Source: CAYQPF01 sp964419225 (lineage in GTDB: Bacteria; Cloacimonadota; Cloacimonadia; Cloacimonadales; CAYQPF01). Taken from it: a stretch of DNA of 38,100 bases. Below are positions 16,701 through 23,128 of the stretch, one piece after another (the stretch's first letter is position 1; every line of letters begins with the position of its first letter). The position numbers and the translations under genes were made by a program. Under the pieces are notes generated by a model. The model worked only from the letters and a program-made list of their open reading frames with translations. It made no database searches and was not told the origin of the DNA. The DNA lies in contig CAYQPF010000031.1 of the NCBI GenBank assembly GCA_964419225.1, forward strand, positions 1 through 38,100, given 5' to 3'.

Positions 16701-17556
16701 TAAGAAAGTATCATCCGAAAGCAATTATGATTATCTGAAATTCTATATTAATAATGTGGAAAAAGGAGCTTGGTCGGGAACTGTAAACTGGACACAGGAA
16801 ACATTCCCTGTAGAAGTCGGTAACAATGTATTTAAATGGACATATTCAAAAGACGGCAGCCAAACCGGTGGTTCTGACTGTGCCTGGATAGACTATGTTG
16901 TATTTCCTGCAGCAGGTGGCAACACCACTCCAATGCCTATTTCTTACATCAATGCGGATTCTTTGATTTTTTCCACAATCAATGTAGGTACTACTGAAAC
17001 AAAATCAATTACTTTGTACAATCTTGGTAATGCTGAAATGAACGGAACAATAACAACTCCGGCCCCTTTCTTCATTAATGGAAATCAGTCCAGCTTTAAT
17101 TATACAATTCCGGCGAATTCCAATATTAATGTTGAGATTGTTTTTGCACCAACAGATACTACTCAATATTTTTACAGTGGTAATCTGGTAATCACGACAA
17201 ATGATACAAATCATCCTCAGTATTCTTTAGTTGTTGAAGGAAGTACTCCTGTTGGAGCAAATGATCCTGTAGAACCAAGAGAAACAAAACTTATAGGCAA
17301 TTATCCAAATCCTTTCAATCCAACTACGACTATCAGATTCAGTTTGAATGAGAATTCCAATGTTTCTCTTGATATTTTCAATATCAAAGGACAGCATGTA
17401 AAATCATTGGTTAAGGAAAACCTGAATTCAGGTATGCATAATAAGACCTGGGATGGAAAAGACCAGAAAAATAAGAATGTATCATCCGGAATTTATTTCT
17501 ATAAACTCCAGACAGGTAAATATAACAGTATCAAAAAAATGATTCTGGTTAAATAG
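13768..17556 (+). CDS. Gingipain-type cysteine protease (peptidase family C25) with sorting domain
   Basis: 1262 residues, start set by AAAGGAGAAGGGAATG and a signal peptide (1-19). Residues ~20-230 look like a propeptide. The catalytic part (~240-610) carries NYTAHGSETSW with His450 and VIGNCCLTSSFQVQTCFGEAWL; aligned with gingipain ACVNGDF, Cys483 is the likely nucleophile and Cys482 precedes it. Next come Ig-like regions with DNNNNIPEFGE and NNNSMLDPGE motifs, a cleaved-adhesin/MAM-like domain (~905-1040), a Hydin/ASH-like domain (~1060-1160) and a C-terminal sorting domain from Asn1178 (NYPNPFNPTTTIRF) to KKMILVK. The sorting domain argues for a secreted, surface-attached enzyme rather than the PorU sortase. 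Specificity cannot be read here. A repeat element and a terminator follow. Confidence 0.9.
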   Translation: MKRGLIVILLTLAICVSFAVNQNISVSNKATEMKITKSDQNGLSINYQIGEIELKDVNTTNGVYTGMSISGYSATEVIGNPALPVNRKLIAVPINAVVTASVTNIQKQEYNLSNFNSTNRVYPVQLSIAKNVDPATVALTVNENTYRVNAYDNAPVVQVTEIGFMRGMRVFEVLYKPVSYNPVSNKIEVYKKGTVNIEFSNGDWSATTNLMAKTRSPFFESVYGTVINHEIFNERVNFTQYPVKYLIISDPMFQTQLQPFIDWKTQQGFTVILGLKGSPEVGSTKESIKAYIQSLYNAGTPEDPAPTYLLIVGDVAQIPAWTGTTDSGHITDLNYVKITGNDYLPEMFFARFSANNVNELQPQIDKTLMYEKYTMPDPSYLGSAVMIAGVDGNYGQSHANGQINTVNSLYMNPAHGITPNTYLYPGSGNSDAAIISNVSQGTGWVNYTAHGSETSWSDPSFTINNINSLQNNGKYPFVIGNCCLTSSFQVQTCFGEAWLRVANKGAIGYIGGTNSSYWNEDYWWALGNGTIPASGAAQAYTPTIGAYDGIFHDHAEPFSEWYTTAAALNYCGNLAVQQTNSTLKSYYWEIYSLMGDPSLSPYLGVPTVNEANYLPTLFIGMTSMQITAEPYSYVGLTMNGVIYGSGIVDATGNLTLTIDPITTPGDAILVITCQNKQPIIANIQVIPNEGAYVVVNSNTPTDNNNNIPEFGETMSLNLNLNNVGVVAANNLLITLRSSDPYITILDSTETAVVINASGTLDLVNAFSFSISNNVPDQHSAGFEVIITDGESHLWTSNINITIAAPALAIGTITINETAGNNNSMLDPGETAELVLKAQNNGHAASLLSDFLLVSAFAGLTIENSLVQVNPIAPEGFQNLTFNISVDADVPAGSVAQLAYLWNGIQSTISLTIGLIYEDFESGDFTEYPWTMQGGNWTIATTGAQQGQNCAKSAAIANSTSTSISVTMDIVSAGTISFYKKVSSESNYDYLKFYINNVEKGAWSGTVNWTQETFPVEVGNNVFKWTYSKDGSQTGGSDCAWIDYVVFPAAGGNTTPMPISYINADSLIFSTINVGTTETKSITLYNLGNAEMNGTITTPAPFFINGNQSSFNYTIPANSNINVEIVFAPTDTTQYFYSGNLVITTNDTNHPQYSLVVEGSTPVGANDPVEPRETKLIGNYPNPFNPTTTIRFSLNENSNVSLDIFNIKGQHVKSLVKENLNSGMHNKTWDGKDQKNKNVSSGIYFYKLQTGKYNSIKKMILVK

Positions 17557-17643
17557 GACTAGCGTCCAGCATTTGGTTCAGATATCATATTCCTGGTTCT
17601 GAAACTCTCAAACCACTAGTCATATGATACGAACTTTAAATAG
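17556..17643 (+). repeat. 88-bp post-gene element, copy 1
   Basis: Begins with GGACTAGCGTCCAGCAT; the first G is the last base of the protease stop codon. By hand alignment it matches the element at 20290-20377 without gaps at about 70 of 88 positions. It contains an 8-bp stem, TATCATAT (17583-17590) with ATATGATA (17622-17629), and ends ACGAACTTTAAATAG. Both the core and the stem are better kept than the loop, which suggests an RNA or a mobile repeat. Confidence 0.75.
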
Positions 17644-17650
17644 TTTCTTT

Positions 17651-17674
17651 AGGGACACGATGCATCGTGTCCCT
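17651..17674. repeat. Perfect 24-bp palindrome
   Basis: AGGGACACGATG followed at once by its exact reverse complement. It has no T-tract and lies 43 bases before the real terminator. GC-rich palindromes of this general kind are scattered in this window (1727, 2003, 25699). Confidence 0.8.
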
Positions 17675-17716
17675 GCTAAGGAATATGATTTGACTTGAAA
17701 TAAGTAATCTCTCCTG

Positions 17717-17750
17717 AACGGGAACAGCTTTTAGAGGTTCCCGTTTTTTT
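17717..17750 (+). terminator. Rho-independent terminator after the C25 protease
   Basis: AACGGGAAC / GTTCCCGTT stem (17717-17725 with 17737-17745) followed by a T-run. An outer pairing, TTGAAATAAG (17695-17704) with CTTATTTCAA (17760-17769), could extend the structure. Confidence 0.88.
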
Positions 17751-17868
17751 ATTACTTGACTTATTTCAAATTGTATTAAAATTAATACTATGTTGATTAA
17801 AATCCAGTTTATCCAGTAGAATAATACTGGTTAAACGCATTCTACAAGATGTTTTATAGGAGGGTACT
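17751..17868. other. Leader of the biotin-carrier operon
   Basis: No gene. A possible promoter is TTGACT (17756-17761) with TAAAAT (17777-17782), but the 15-base spacing is short and the -35 overlaps the outer terminator stem. A hairpin CCAGTA-GAATAA-TACTGG lies at 17813-17830. The stretch ends with a strong AGGAGG at 17858-17863. Confidence 0.4.
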
Positions 17869-18132
17869 ATCAGTTTTTTAAGTAAATTATTTGGAAAAGA
17901 GCAGACGAGTCTTCCCGAATCTGACACTAAGGATGAAATTATCATGACTCAGGAAGATGATTCAGATGCTAATGAATTAACATTAGCCTTATTAACTGTT
18001 ATACATTTACATCTCAATGAAAAAAAGAACACTGAAATCCCAAAATATCTATTACCTGAATTTAGTAAATGGAAGCTAAGATCAGCTATGCAACTACCCA
18101 ATCTGGAATTTTACAGGATAAAGAAGAGATAA
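17869..18132 (+). CDS. Small decarboxylase-associated (OadG-like C-terminus) protein, apparent ATC start
   Basis: 87 residues if read from ATC at 17869. The frame is closed by TAG at 17857, and between that stop and the first ATG (17944) only ATC stands at the right distance: AGGAGG at 17858-17863, five bases, ATC. Read this way the protein begins (M)SFLSKLFGKEQ, a plausible amphipathic N-terminus that an ATG start at 17944 would lose. The middle, ELTLALLTVIHLHL, and the end, KWKLRSAMQLPN, resemble the conserved C-terminal part of gamma-type subunits of sodium-pumping or acyl-CoA decarboxylases, which ends in a WK-x3-R/A motif. No membrane helix is present. The biotin carrier gene follows two bases after the stop. 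Function is inferred from that pairing. Confidence 0.6.
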   Translation: MSFLSKLFGKEQTSLPESDTKDEIIMTQEDDSDANELTLALLTVIHLHLNEKKNTEIPKYLLPEFSKWKLRSAMQLPNLEFYRIKKR

Positions 18133-18134
18133 AT

Positions 18135-18530
18135 ATGAAAACTTATAATTTTACAATTAACAATAAGAATTACGAAGGACGTGTTCTAAAACAAGTTAAT
18201 AACACTCTGACAATTGAACTTAACGGCACGGAATATTCAGTTACTTTGGCTGATACTATGCCTGTAACCCAGGAGACCAGAAATGAAAAGCCTGGACAAA
18301 GTAATGTTCCAAGTGGGCAAAAGAGTCTGAAAGCACCACTTCCGGGAACAATTATTGACATTAAAGTGAATGAAGGTGACAACGTCAAAGAACGAGATAT
18401 ACTGTTTATTTTGGAAGCCATGAAAATGGAATCTGAAATTTCCAGTCCCTACAGCGGTATTGTTAAAAAAATTAATATTAGCAAAGGAGACACAGTATTA
18501 GAAAATGATATACTAATAGTCTTTGAATAA
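18135..18530 (+). CDS. Biotin carboxyl carrier protein of an acyl-CoA carboxylase/decarboxylase
   Basis: 131 residues from the ATG at 18135, preceded by AAGAAGAGATAAAT; an upstream in-frame ATG at 18069 lies inside the previous gene and has no ribosome site. Residues 1-45 form a small beta domain, ~46-64 a Pro/Gln/Ser linker, and ~65-131 the biotinyl domain. The biotin site EAMKMES has Lys97 as the acceptor. Such subunits move carboxyl groups between a carboxyltransferase and a biotin carboxylase or a membrane decarboxylase. Neither large subunit is in this window; with the small protein upstream, a methylmalonyl-CoA or oxaloacetate decarboxylase-type complex is the best guess. The enzyme itself must be completed by genes elsewhere. 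Confidence 0.9.
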   Translation: MKTYNFTINNKNYEGRVLKQVNNTLTIELNGTEYSVTLADTMPVTQETRNEKPGQSNVPSGQKSLKAPLPGTIIDIKVNEGDNVKERDILFILEAMKMESEISSPYSGIVKKINISKGDTVLENDILIVFE

Positions 18531-18546
18531 TATTATCGGAGGTTAC

Positions 18547-20289
18547 ATGAAAAAAATATTTTTACTAATGACACTTGTGATTTTTTGCAGTTCTTTTTTA
18601 TCTGCACAAAATCCACCCGAAAACTTAGATGCTACTAAGAATGGAAACAATGTTACTTTAAACTGGGTTGCACCAACTACCGGAATAGAACTGCTCAATG
18701 AAGGTTTTGAAACAACGTCCTGGCCACCTGCTAATTGGCAAATTAAGAAAAGTGTCTTTTCCGACAGTTTGACTCTTATCACACCGAGTACGAGTACCTG
18801 GATTCATTGCAGCCCTGCATCCTTCGACGGATCCGGAGCTGAATACATTCACAGCGGAGCTTATTCAGCAGCCATTGGATATAATTGCCCGGACTGGAAT
18901 TGGCTGATTACTCCTCAAATCAATATTACCAGTGCAGCGATGATGAGATTTTGGGTATGGTACACCAATGATGCATCTTATACAACAAAATTCAAAATTG
19001 CTGTTTTGCATAATAATGTTTGGACAGATATACTTCGTTATCAGCAAGGTACTCCCTCAAACGTTTTCTATGCTCCTGTAAATGTTAGTTTGAACCAATT
19101 TGTCGGACAAACTGTCAAAATTGCTTTCATTTTTATGTATAATGATGGCTATGAAATGGGTTTGGATGATATTACAGTATCCCAAAATTCTATGAAATTA
19201 AGTCAGCCTGATTTATCTAAGTTCACAAAGATTAATGCACCCCGAAGAGCTTTATCTGCTTATGATATCGAAAATAATTCTATACGTGAAAACACCAGAA
19301 TGACTCTCGAAAATTATAAAGTCTATCGCAATGGAACTACAATTGCCACATTACCTGCCAACACCACTACTTATAATGATTATAATTTGGCTGTAGGAAC
19401 TTATAATTACTATGTAACTGCAGTGTATGACAGTGCTGAGTCTGACCCTTCAAACACAGAAACTGTAGATATTTCTGCTGCGATCATTATCCTCTCAGAA
19501 AGCTTTGAAAGCGGTAATTTTAATATGGGTACACTGGCCAACTGGGTCAGAATTAATGCGGATGGCGATGGTTATCAGTGGGAAATTGCTCCTTCTGATA
19601 TTGATGCCCACACAGGTAACAAATGTGTCTGGACTCAGTCTTATGCAAACGGAGTTGGTCCTTTATTCCCAGATAATTACCTGATCAGCTCTCTTATTTC
19701 TATACCGGCACGTCCTGATTCAACACGCATGAGTTTTTGGGTTGCTGCTGTTGATCCCGAATGGCCTTCTGAACATTATGTGGTTAAGATCTCTAATGGT
19801 GGAACAACTGTTGCCGATTTTACCCAAACTATTTATAATTCAACCCTGACTGATGGCCTGTGGCATAGAGTGGATTTAGATCTAACTCAGTATGCTGGTA
19901 CAAGTATCAGAGTCGCTTGGGAACATAATCAGGTTTCAGATCAATACGCAATGCGACTTGATGATGTTGAATTTTATTATTACCCAGGGAACAGCAATTA
20001 TTCTCCGGACGCGTCTGCTTCATTATATCAAAACTACCCTAATCCTTTCAATCCGTCCACAACTATCAGTTTCAATCTCAGACAGCCTTCCAAGGTAGAT
20101 TTAGCTGTGTATAATATCAAAGGCGAAAAAGTAGTAACTTTAGCAAGAGATCTAATGGCTTCAGGTAATCATAATATCAATTGGAATGGTAAAGACCTCA
20201 ATAATAAATCTGTTTCCAGCGGTGTTTATTTCTATAAACTCACCATTGGACAAAATACACAGACCCGTAAAATGATACTCATGAAATGA
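18547..20289 (+). CDS. Secreted fibronectin-III/cleaved-adhesin protein with sorting domain
   Basis: 580 residues from ATG at 18547, chosen for CGGAGG upstream and the signal peptide MKKIFLLMTLVIFCSSFLSA. Order of domains: a fibronectin-III-like start (PPENLDATKNGNNVTLNW), a cleaved-adhesin jelly-roll (~45-220, GFETTSWPPANWQ ... MGLDDITV), a second fibronectin-like piece (~255-320), a second cleaved-adhesin domain (~325-480, ESFESGNFNMGTL ... MRLDDVEF), and the sorting domain from Asn496 (NYPNPFNPSTTISF) to RKMILMK. Cleaved-adhesin domains also occur in gingipains and bind surfaces or proteins. It is probably displayed on the cell surface by the same route as the C25 protease. The same 88-bp element follows both genes. 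Confidence 0.88.
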   Translation: MKKIFLLMTLVIFCSSFLSAQNPPENLDATKNGNNVTLNWVAPTTGIELLNEGFETTSWPPANWQIKKSVFSDSLTLITPSTSTWIHCSPASFDGSGAEYIHSGAYSAAIGYNCPDWNWLITPQINITSAAMMRFWVWYTNDASYTTKFKIAVLHNNVWTDILRYQQGTPSNVFYAPVNVSLNQFVGQTVKIAFIFMYNDGYEMGLDDITVSQNSMKLSQPDLSKFTKINAPRRALSAYDIENNSIRENTRMTLENYKVYRNGTTIATLPANTTTYNDYNLAVGTYNYYVTAVYDSAESDPSNTETVDISAAIIILSESFESGNFNMGTLANWVRINADGDGYQWEIAPSDIDAHTGNKCVWTQSYANGVGPLFPDNYLISSLISIPARPDSTRMSFWVAAVDPEWPSEHYVVKISNGGTTVADFTQTIYNSTLTDGLWHRVDLDLTQYAGTSIRVAWEHNQVSDQYAMRLDDVEFYYYPGNSNYSPDASASLYQNYPNPFNPSTTISFNLRQPSKVDLAVYNIKGEKVVTLARDLMASGNHNINWNGKDLNNKSVSSGVYFYKLTIGQNTQTRKMILMK

Positions 20290-20394
20290 GGACTAGCGTC
20301 CAGCATATTATACCTGTATCATACTATAGGTTCTGATACTCTCACATCAGTAAACATATGATACGAATTTTAAATAGGGACTAGCGTCCAGCAT
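20290..20394 (+). repeat. 88-bp post-gene element, copy 2, plus start of a third unit
   Basis: Copy 2 (20290-20377) starts at the base after the stop codon. It keeps an 8-bp stem, GTATCATA (20316-20323) with TATGATAC (20357-20364). A third core, GGACTAGCGTCCAGCAT, starts at 20378, exactly one 88-base period later, but its remainder soon diverges. This is a tandem arrangement with a truncated last unit. Confidence 0.75.
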
Positions 20395-20410
20395 ATTACG
20401 AAGATTTAAT

Positions 20411-20450
20411 ACAAGAGGGATTTGAGAAATCAAGTCCCTCTTGTTATATT
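20411..20450 (+). terminator. Likely terminator after the cleaved-adhesin gene
   Basis: Perfect 10-bp stem ACAAGAGGGA / TCCCTCTTGT (20411-20420 with 20435-20444) with a 14-base loop that can itself pair (TTGA/TCAA). The following TATATTATTTAT is only partly T-rich. Confidence 0.65.
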
Positions 20451-20557
20451 ATTTATAATAAAGGTCTAATAGAGAAGCTCTTTTTGCAATTTTTTAATAG
20501 TTTCAAACCTGTGTTCTTGGATTATTAATACACCTTTCAAAAAAATATCTTGCCAGT

Positions 20558-20578
20558 ATCCTAACAGGATTTTTTTTT
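20558..20578 (+). terminator. Weak terminator-like hairpin in the leader of the TPR gene
   Basis: ATCCT-AAC-AGGAT followed by eight T. It ends 30 bases before the start codon at 20608, so it would lie in the leader of that gene if transcription starts upstream. The short stem makes this uncertain. Confidence 0.35.
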
Positions 20579-20607
20579 GCAATAAAGGAAAACTAAATGG
20601 AGGAAAA

Positions 20608-22227
20608 ATGAAAAAAATCTTTTCATTATTGATTCTGACCTGCCTGGTTGCCGGTTATTTGTTCTCAATTACAGATAATGTAGCGATTCTGGGGTTCGAA
20701 GCAAAAGACAAGGACAGTAAATACATTTCAACATTTCTTGAAAAAAGAGATCTTAATGAAGCATTCAAAGACAATGCAAATATCATTCTTCTTGATCTCA
20801 AAGCAACATATAAGGCAGCTGAAGAGCTTAAATTGGCAAGTTTGGACGAAATGGAACCAGAACAGGCAATTGATCTTGGGAAAAAACTGAATGCCCAGGT
20901 TGTAGTTTGGGGTCATGTGTTAAAAGATGGTCAGGAATTCAGAGTTGTAGCAAAGGTACTCAGTATCAGAACACAAGTAACAAAATCTCTGGAATTTAAA
21001 GTAGTAAAAGAAAGAAAATCAAGAGCGGCAGCATTAAAAGCTGATTTTGTTGATAAGATTATTGAATTCAATTCCAGTGAATTAAAAAAGATTTTTTCTA
21101 TAGCCGAGCAGAATTACAATGCTAAGAGCTATGTTATGGCAATAGAAGGATTTTTAAAATATATTGAAATAGATCCCAGCAAAATTGAATCTTATCTTTA
21201 TTTAGGACTCTCGTACTTTTTGTCCGATAAATTTGACAAATCAGTAGAAGCTTGTTTGAAAGGTTTAGCGATTGATCCAAACAATGAGAAGATTTTGGAT
21301 TGTTTAGCAGCAGCCTACCAAAAGCAAAACAAATATGATGATGCTATTAAAGCTTTAGAAAGATTTGCTATAGTAAAAAGTGACGAGAAGATCTGGATGA
21401 GAATAGCAACCATGTACAATGAGCAGTCAAAATTTGATCAGGCTGAAACAGCGTTGGATAAAGCAATCGCGATTAAGAGCGATTATGATAAAGCACATTA
21501 TTTATATGCACTCATTGCATATGATAAAAAAGAATACGACAGAGCTATTCCCCATCTTGAATTCTGTGCAAAAGCTTTCCCGGACGATGATGAAATTTCC
21601 AGAAAACTTGCGATCAGTTATCAAAAAACAGGCAAATTACAAAGTGCAATAGATCAATACTCAGGAATTATTCAAAATGATCCAAATAATACAAAAGCTT
21701 ATTTGAATTTAGCTGCAGCCTATCGTGCATTAGCTACTGAAAAACCATCTGAAGCTAAAGTGTCTAATAACAAAGCACTAGAAGCTCTGAATAAAGCTAA
21801 AGCTCTTGATTCTGAAAATGCCAAAATCTACATTCGTTTAGCTGACGTTTACATTGCTTTGGATAACTTGACTGCTTGTGAATCAAATTGTAACATAGCT
21901 ATTCAAAAAGATGCCGGTGCATATGAATCTTACATGATTTTAGGGTTAATTGCTCAAAAAAGAGGATTCACCAAATTTTCCGAGTATCTTGATTTAGCCA
22001 AACTTGCTGATGGCGGTACACTATATGGTGCGAAAGCAGATAAAGTCAGAGCAGACCGAGACAATGCTAAGCAAGTTGCTTATACTTTCTTTAAAAAAGC
22101 TGAAGAATATTTTAACACAGCTAAATCAAATGCAGGGGACAACATTTCTGCTGTGAATGATTTAAATGCAAAAATTCAAACCAATCTTCAGTACCTGAAT
22201 AAAACTAAGAAAGGATTCATGGACTAA
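20608..22227 (+). CDS. Secreted TPR protein with CsgG/TolB-like N-terminal domain
   Basis: 539 residues with a signal peptide (1-20). Residues ~22-140 show the pattern of the CsgG/FlgO/TolB N-terminal fold: an opening strand NVAILGFEA, a helix DEMEPEQAIDLGKKL, then AQVVVWGHVLKDGQEF and VVAKVLSIRT. In known relatives this fold recognises or assembles envelope parts. Residues ~155-440 hold about eight TPRs with clear consensus positions (YLYLGLSYFLSDKFDKSVEA, YDDAIKALERF, YDRAIPHLEF, LQSAIDQYSGI, AYLNLAAAYRAL). The remaining ~100 residues are helical. AATGGAGGAAAAATG gives a strong start, and the gene is followed by a good terminator, so it may be monocistronic. A periplasmic scaffold or assembly factor is inferred. 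Confidence 0.75.
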   Translation: MKKIFSLLILTCLVAGYLFSITDNVAILGFEAKDKDSKYISTFLEKRDLNEAFKDNANIILLDLKATYKAAEELKLASLDEMEPEQAIDLGKKLNAQVVVWGHVLKDGQEFRVVAKVLSIRTQVTKSLEFKVVKERKSRAAALKADFVDKIIEFNSSELKKIFSIAEQNYNAKSYVMAIEGFLKYIEIDPSKIESYLYLGLSYFLSDKFDKSVEACLKGLAIDPNNEKILDCLAAAYQKQNKYDDAIKALERFAIVKSDEKIWMRIATMYNEQSKFDQAETALDKAIAIKSDYDKAHYLYALIAYDKKEYDRAIPHLEFCAKAFPDDDEISRKLAISYQKTGKLQSAIDQYSGIIQNDPNNTKAYLNLAAAYRALATEKPSEAKVSNNKALEALNKAKALDSENAKIYIRLADVYIALDNLTACESNCNIAIQKDAGAYESYMILGLIAQKRGFTKFSEYLDLAKLADGGTLYGAKADKVRADRDNAKQVAYTFFKKAEEYFNTAKSNAGDNISAVNDLNAKIQTNLQYLNKTKKGFMD

Positions 22228-22251
22228 TAAATCCTTTTACTCATTTGAAAT

Positions 22252-22290
22252 AAAGAGACAGAGCCAAAAACTTTGTCTCTTTTTCTTTTT
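22252..22290 (+). terminator. Rho-independent terminator after the TPR gene
   Basis: AAAGAGACA (22252-22260) pairs with TGTCTCTTT (22274-22282), 13-base loop, then a T-rich tail (TTTCTTTTT). Confidence 0.88.
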
Positions 22291-22357
22291 AAAGAAAAAC
22301 CTCGACAATAGGCAAAACATTATTATCATATAATTTATCAAATAGAGGAGAAATTAT

Positions 22358-23119
22358 ATGAAAAATGTAGTTATAATGATTTTTCTAATGCTCTTAACAT
22401 CACTTACAGCTTATGAAAACAGTTTTCTGAATTTGCATAATCCGACAAACTTAGAAAAAGGACAAGGTGAAATCAGCATTAAACATCGTTTCTATGGAGA
22501 TGTAACAGAAAACACCCTGGATACTTTCTTCGGTATGAATGCGGGTGCTAATTTTTCTCTGGATACCAGATATCAGCTATTCCCCAAGCTGGAAATGAAT
22601 TTGCACTATACACGGGTAAAAAAAGAATATCAAATTGGGTCTTCTTACAAACTTGAAAAAAATGATATCCCGGTTATGGCTCAAGTTGATATTACCTATT
22701 TTAATTTTAAAGAGCCCAACATGAATGATGACACAAGAGCCAATTTTCATTATTTGCTTTCAGTACAAAATGATCCCTGGCTCGATTTATTGGCTGGTAA
22801 TGTAAATATTGGTTACGATGCATATTACGAAAGAATGAATTTAGGGCTGGGTGTTCTCTGCAAAATTACGGAAAAGACCTCCTTAATAGCAGAATACATA
22901 CCGGTCTTGGATAGAAACACCAGTAACTTAAAGTTAAAAAGATATATAGGGCCGGATGATGTCATGAATTTTGGCATAAAGCTCGATACTTATGGGCATC
23001 ATTTCAAATTTATGATCTCCAATGGAAAGGACATGAGCATTCACCGCAGTTCTTTGGGAACCGATAGCAGTACCGGTTGGAAACTTGGTTTCAATCTCGA
23101 AAGGCGAATGGAATTTTAG
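22358..23119 (+). CDS. Predicted outer-membrane beta-barrel protein (DUF5777-like)
   Basis: 253 residues, ribosome site AGAGGAGAAATT and signal peptide (1-18, ending SLTAYE). The mature chain opens with NSFLNLHNPTNLEKGQGEIS and continues as alternating short strands, ending in the aromatic LGFNLERRMEF, a typical beta-barrel C-terminus with terminal Phe. Motifs such as HRFYGDV, DTRYQLFPKLEM and GLGVLCKITEKTSLIAEY recall DUF5777-type barrels of Bacteroidota, but this assignment is by eye. The DOMON lipoprotein gene follows nine bases after the stop, preceded by AGGAGG, so the two are surely cotranscribed and may form an outer-membrane pair. A TATAAT-like word at 22329-22334 could be the -10; no matching -35 is seen. 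Confidence 0.65.
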   Translation: MKNVVIMIFLMLLTSLTAYENSFLNLHNPTNLEKGQGEISIKHRFYGDVTENTLDTFFGMNAGANFSLDTRYQLFPKLEMNLHYTRVKKEYQIGSSYKLEKNDIPVMAQVDITYFNFKEPNMNDDTRANFHYLLSVQNDPWLDLLAGNVNIGYDAYYERMNLGLGVLCKITEKTSLIAEYIPVLDRNTSNLKLKRYIGPDDVMNFGIKLDTYGHHFKFMISNGKDMSIHRSSLGTDSSTGWKLGFNLERRMEF

Positions 23120-23128
23120 GAGGACATC

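Larger units (their letters stand above)
20395..20607. other. Intergenic stretch with two small hairpins
   Basis: No gene is seen. It holds the terminator at 20411-20450, a minor AGAG-AAG-CTCTTTTT hairpin near 20471, and a weak hairpin at 20558-20578. No convincing promoter for the next gene was found. AATGGAGGAAAAATG at the right end is a strong ribosome site. Confidence 0.5.

Noticed and set aside
13768..17556. PorU sortase of a type IX system
   Set aside because: PorU is also a C25 protein, but it lacks the sorting tail that this protein clearly has.
18069..18530. Longer biotin carrier start at 18069
   Set aside because: The extension overlaps the previous gene, has no ribosome site and does not look like the carrier N-terminus.
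17556..20394. CRISPR array
   Set aside because: Only two 88-bp units and a fragment, no uniform spacers and no cas genes.
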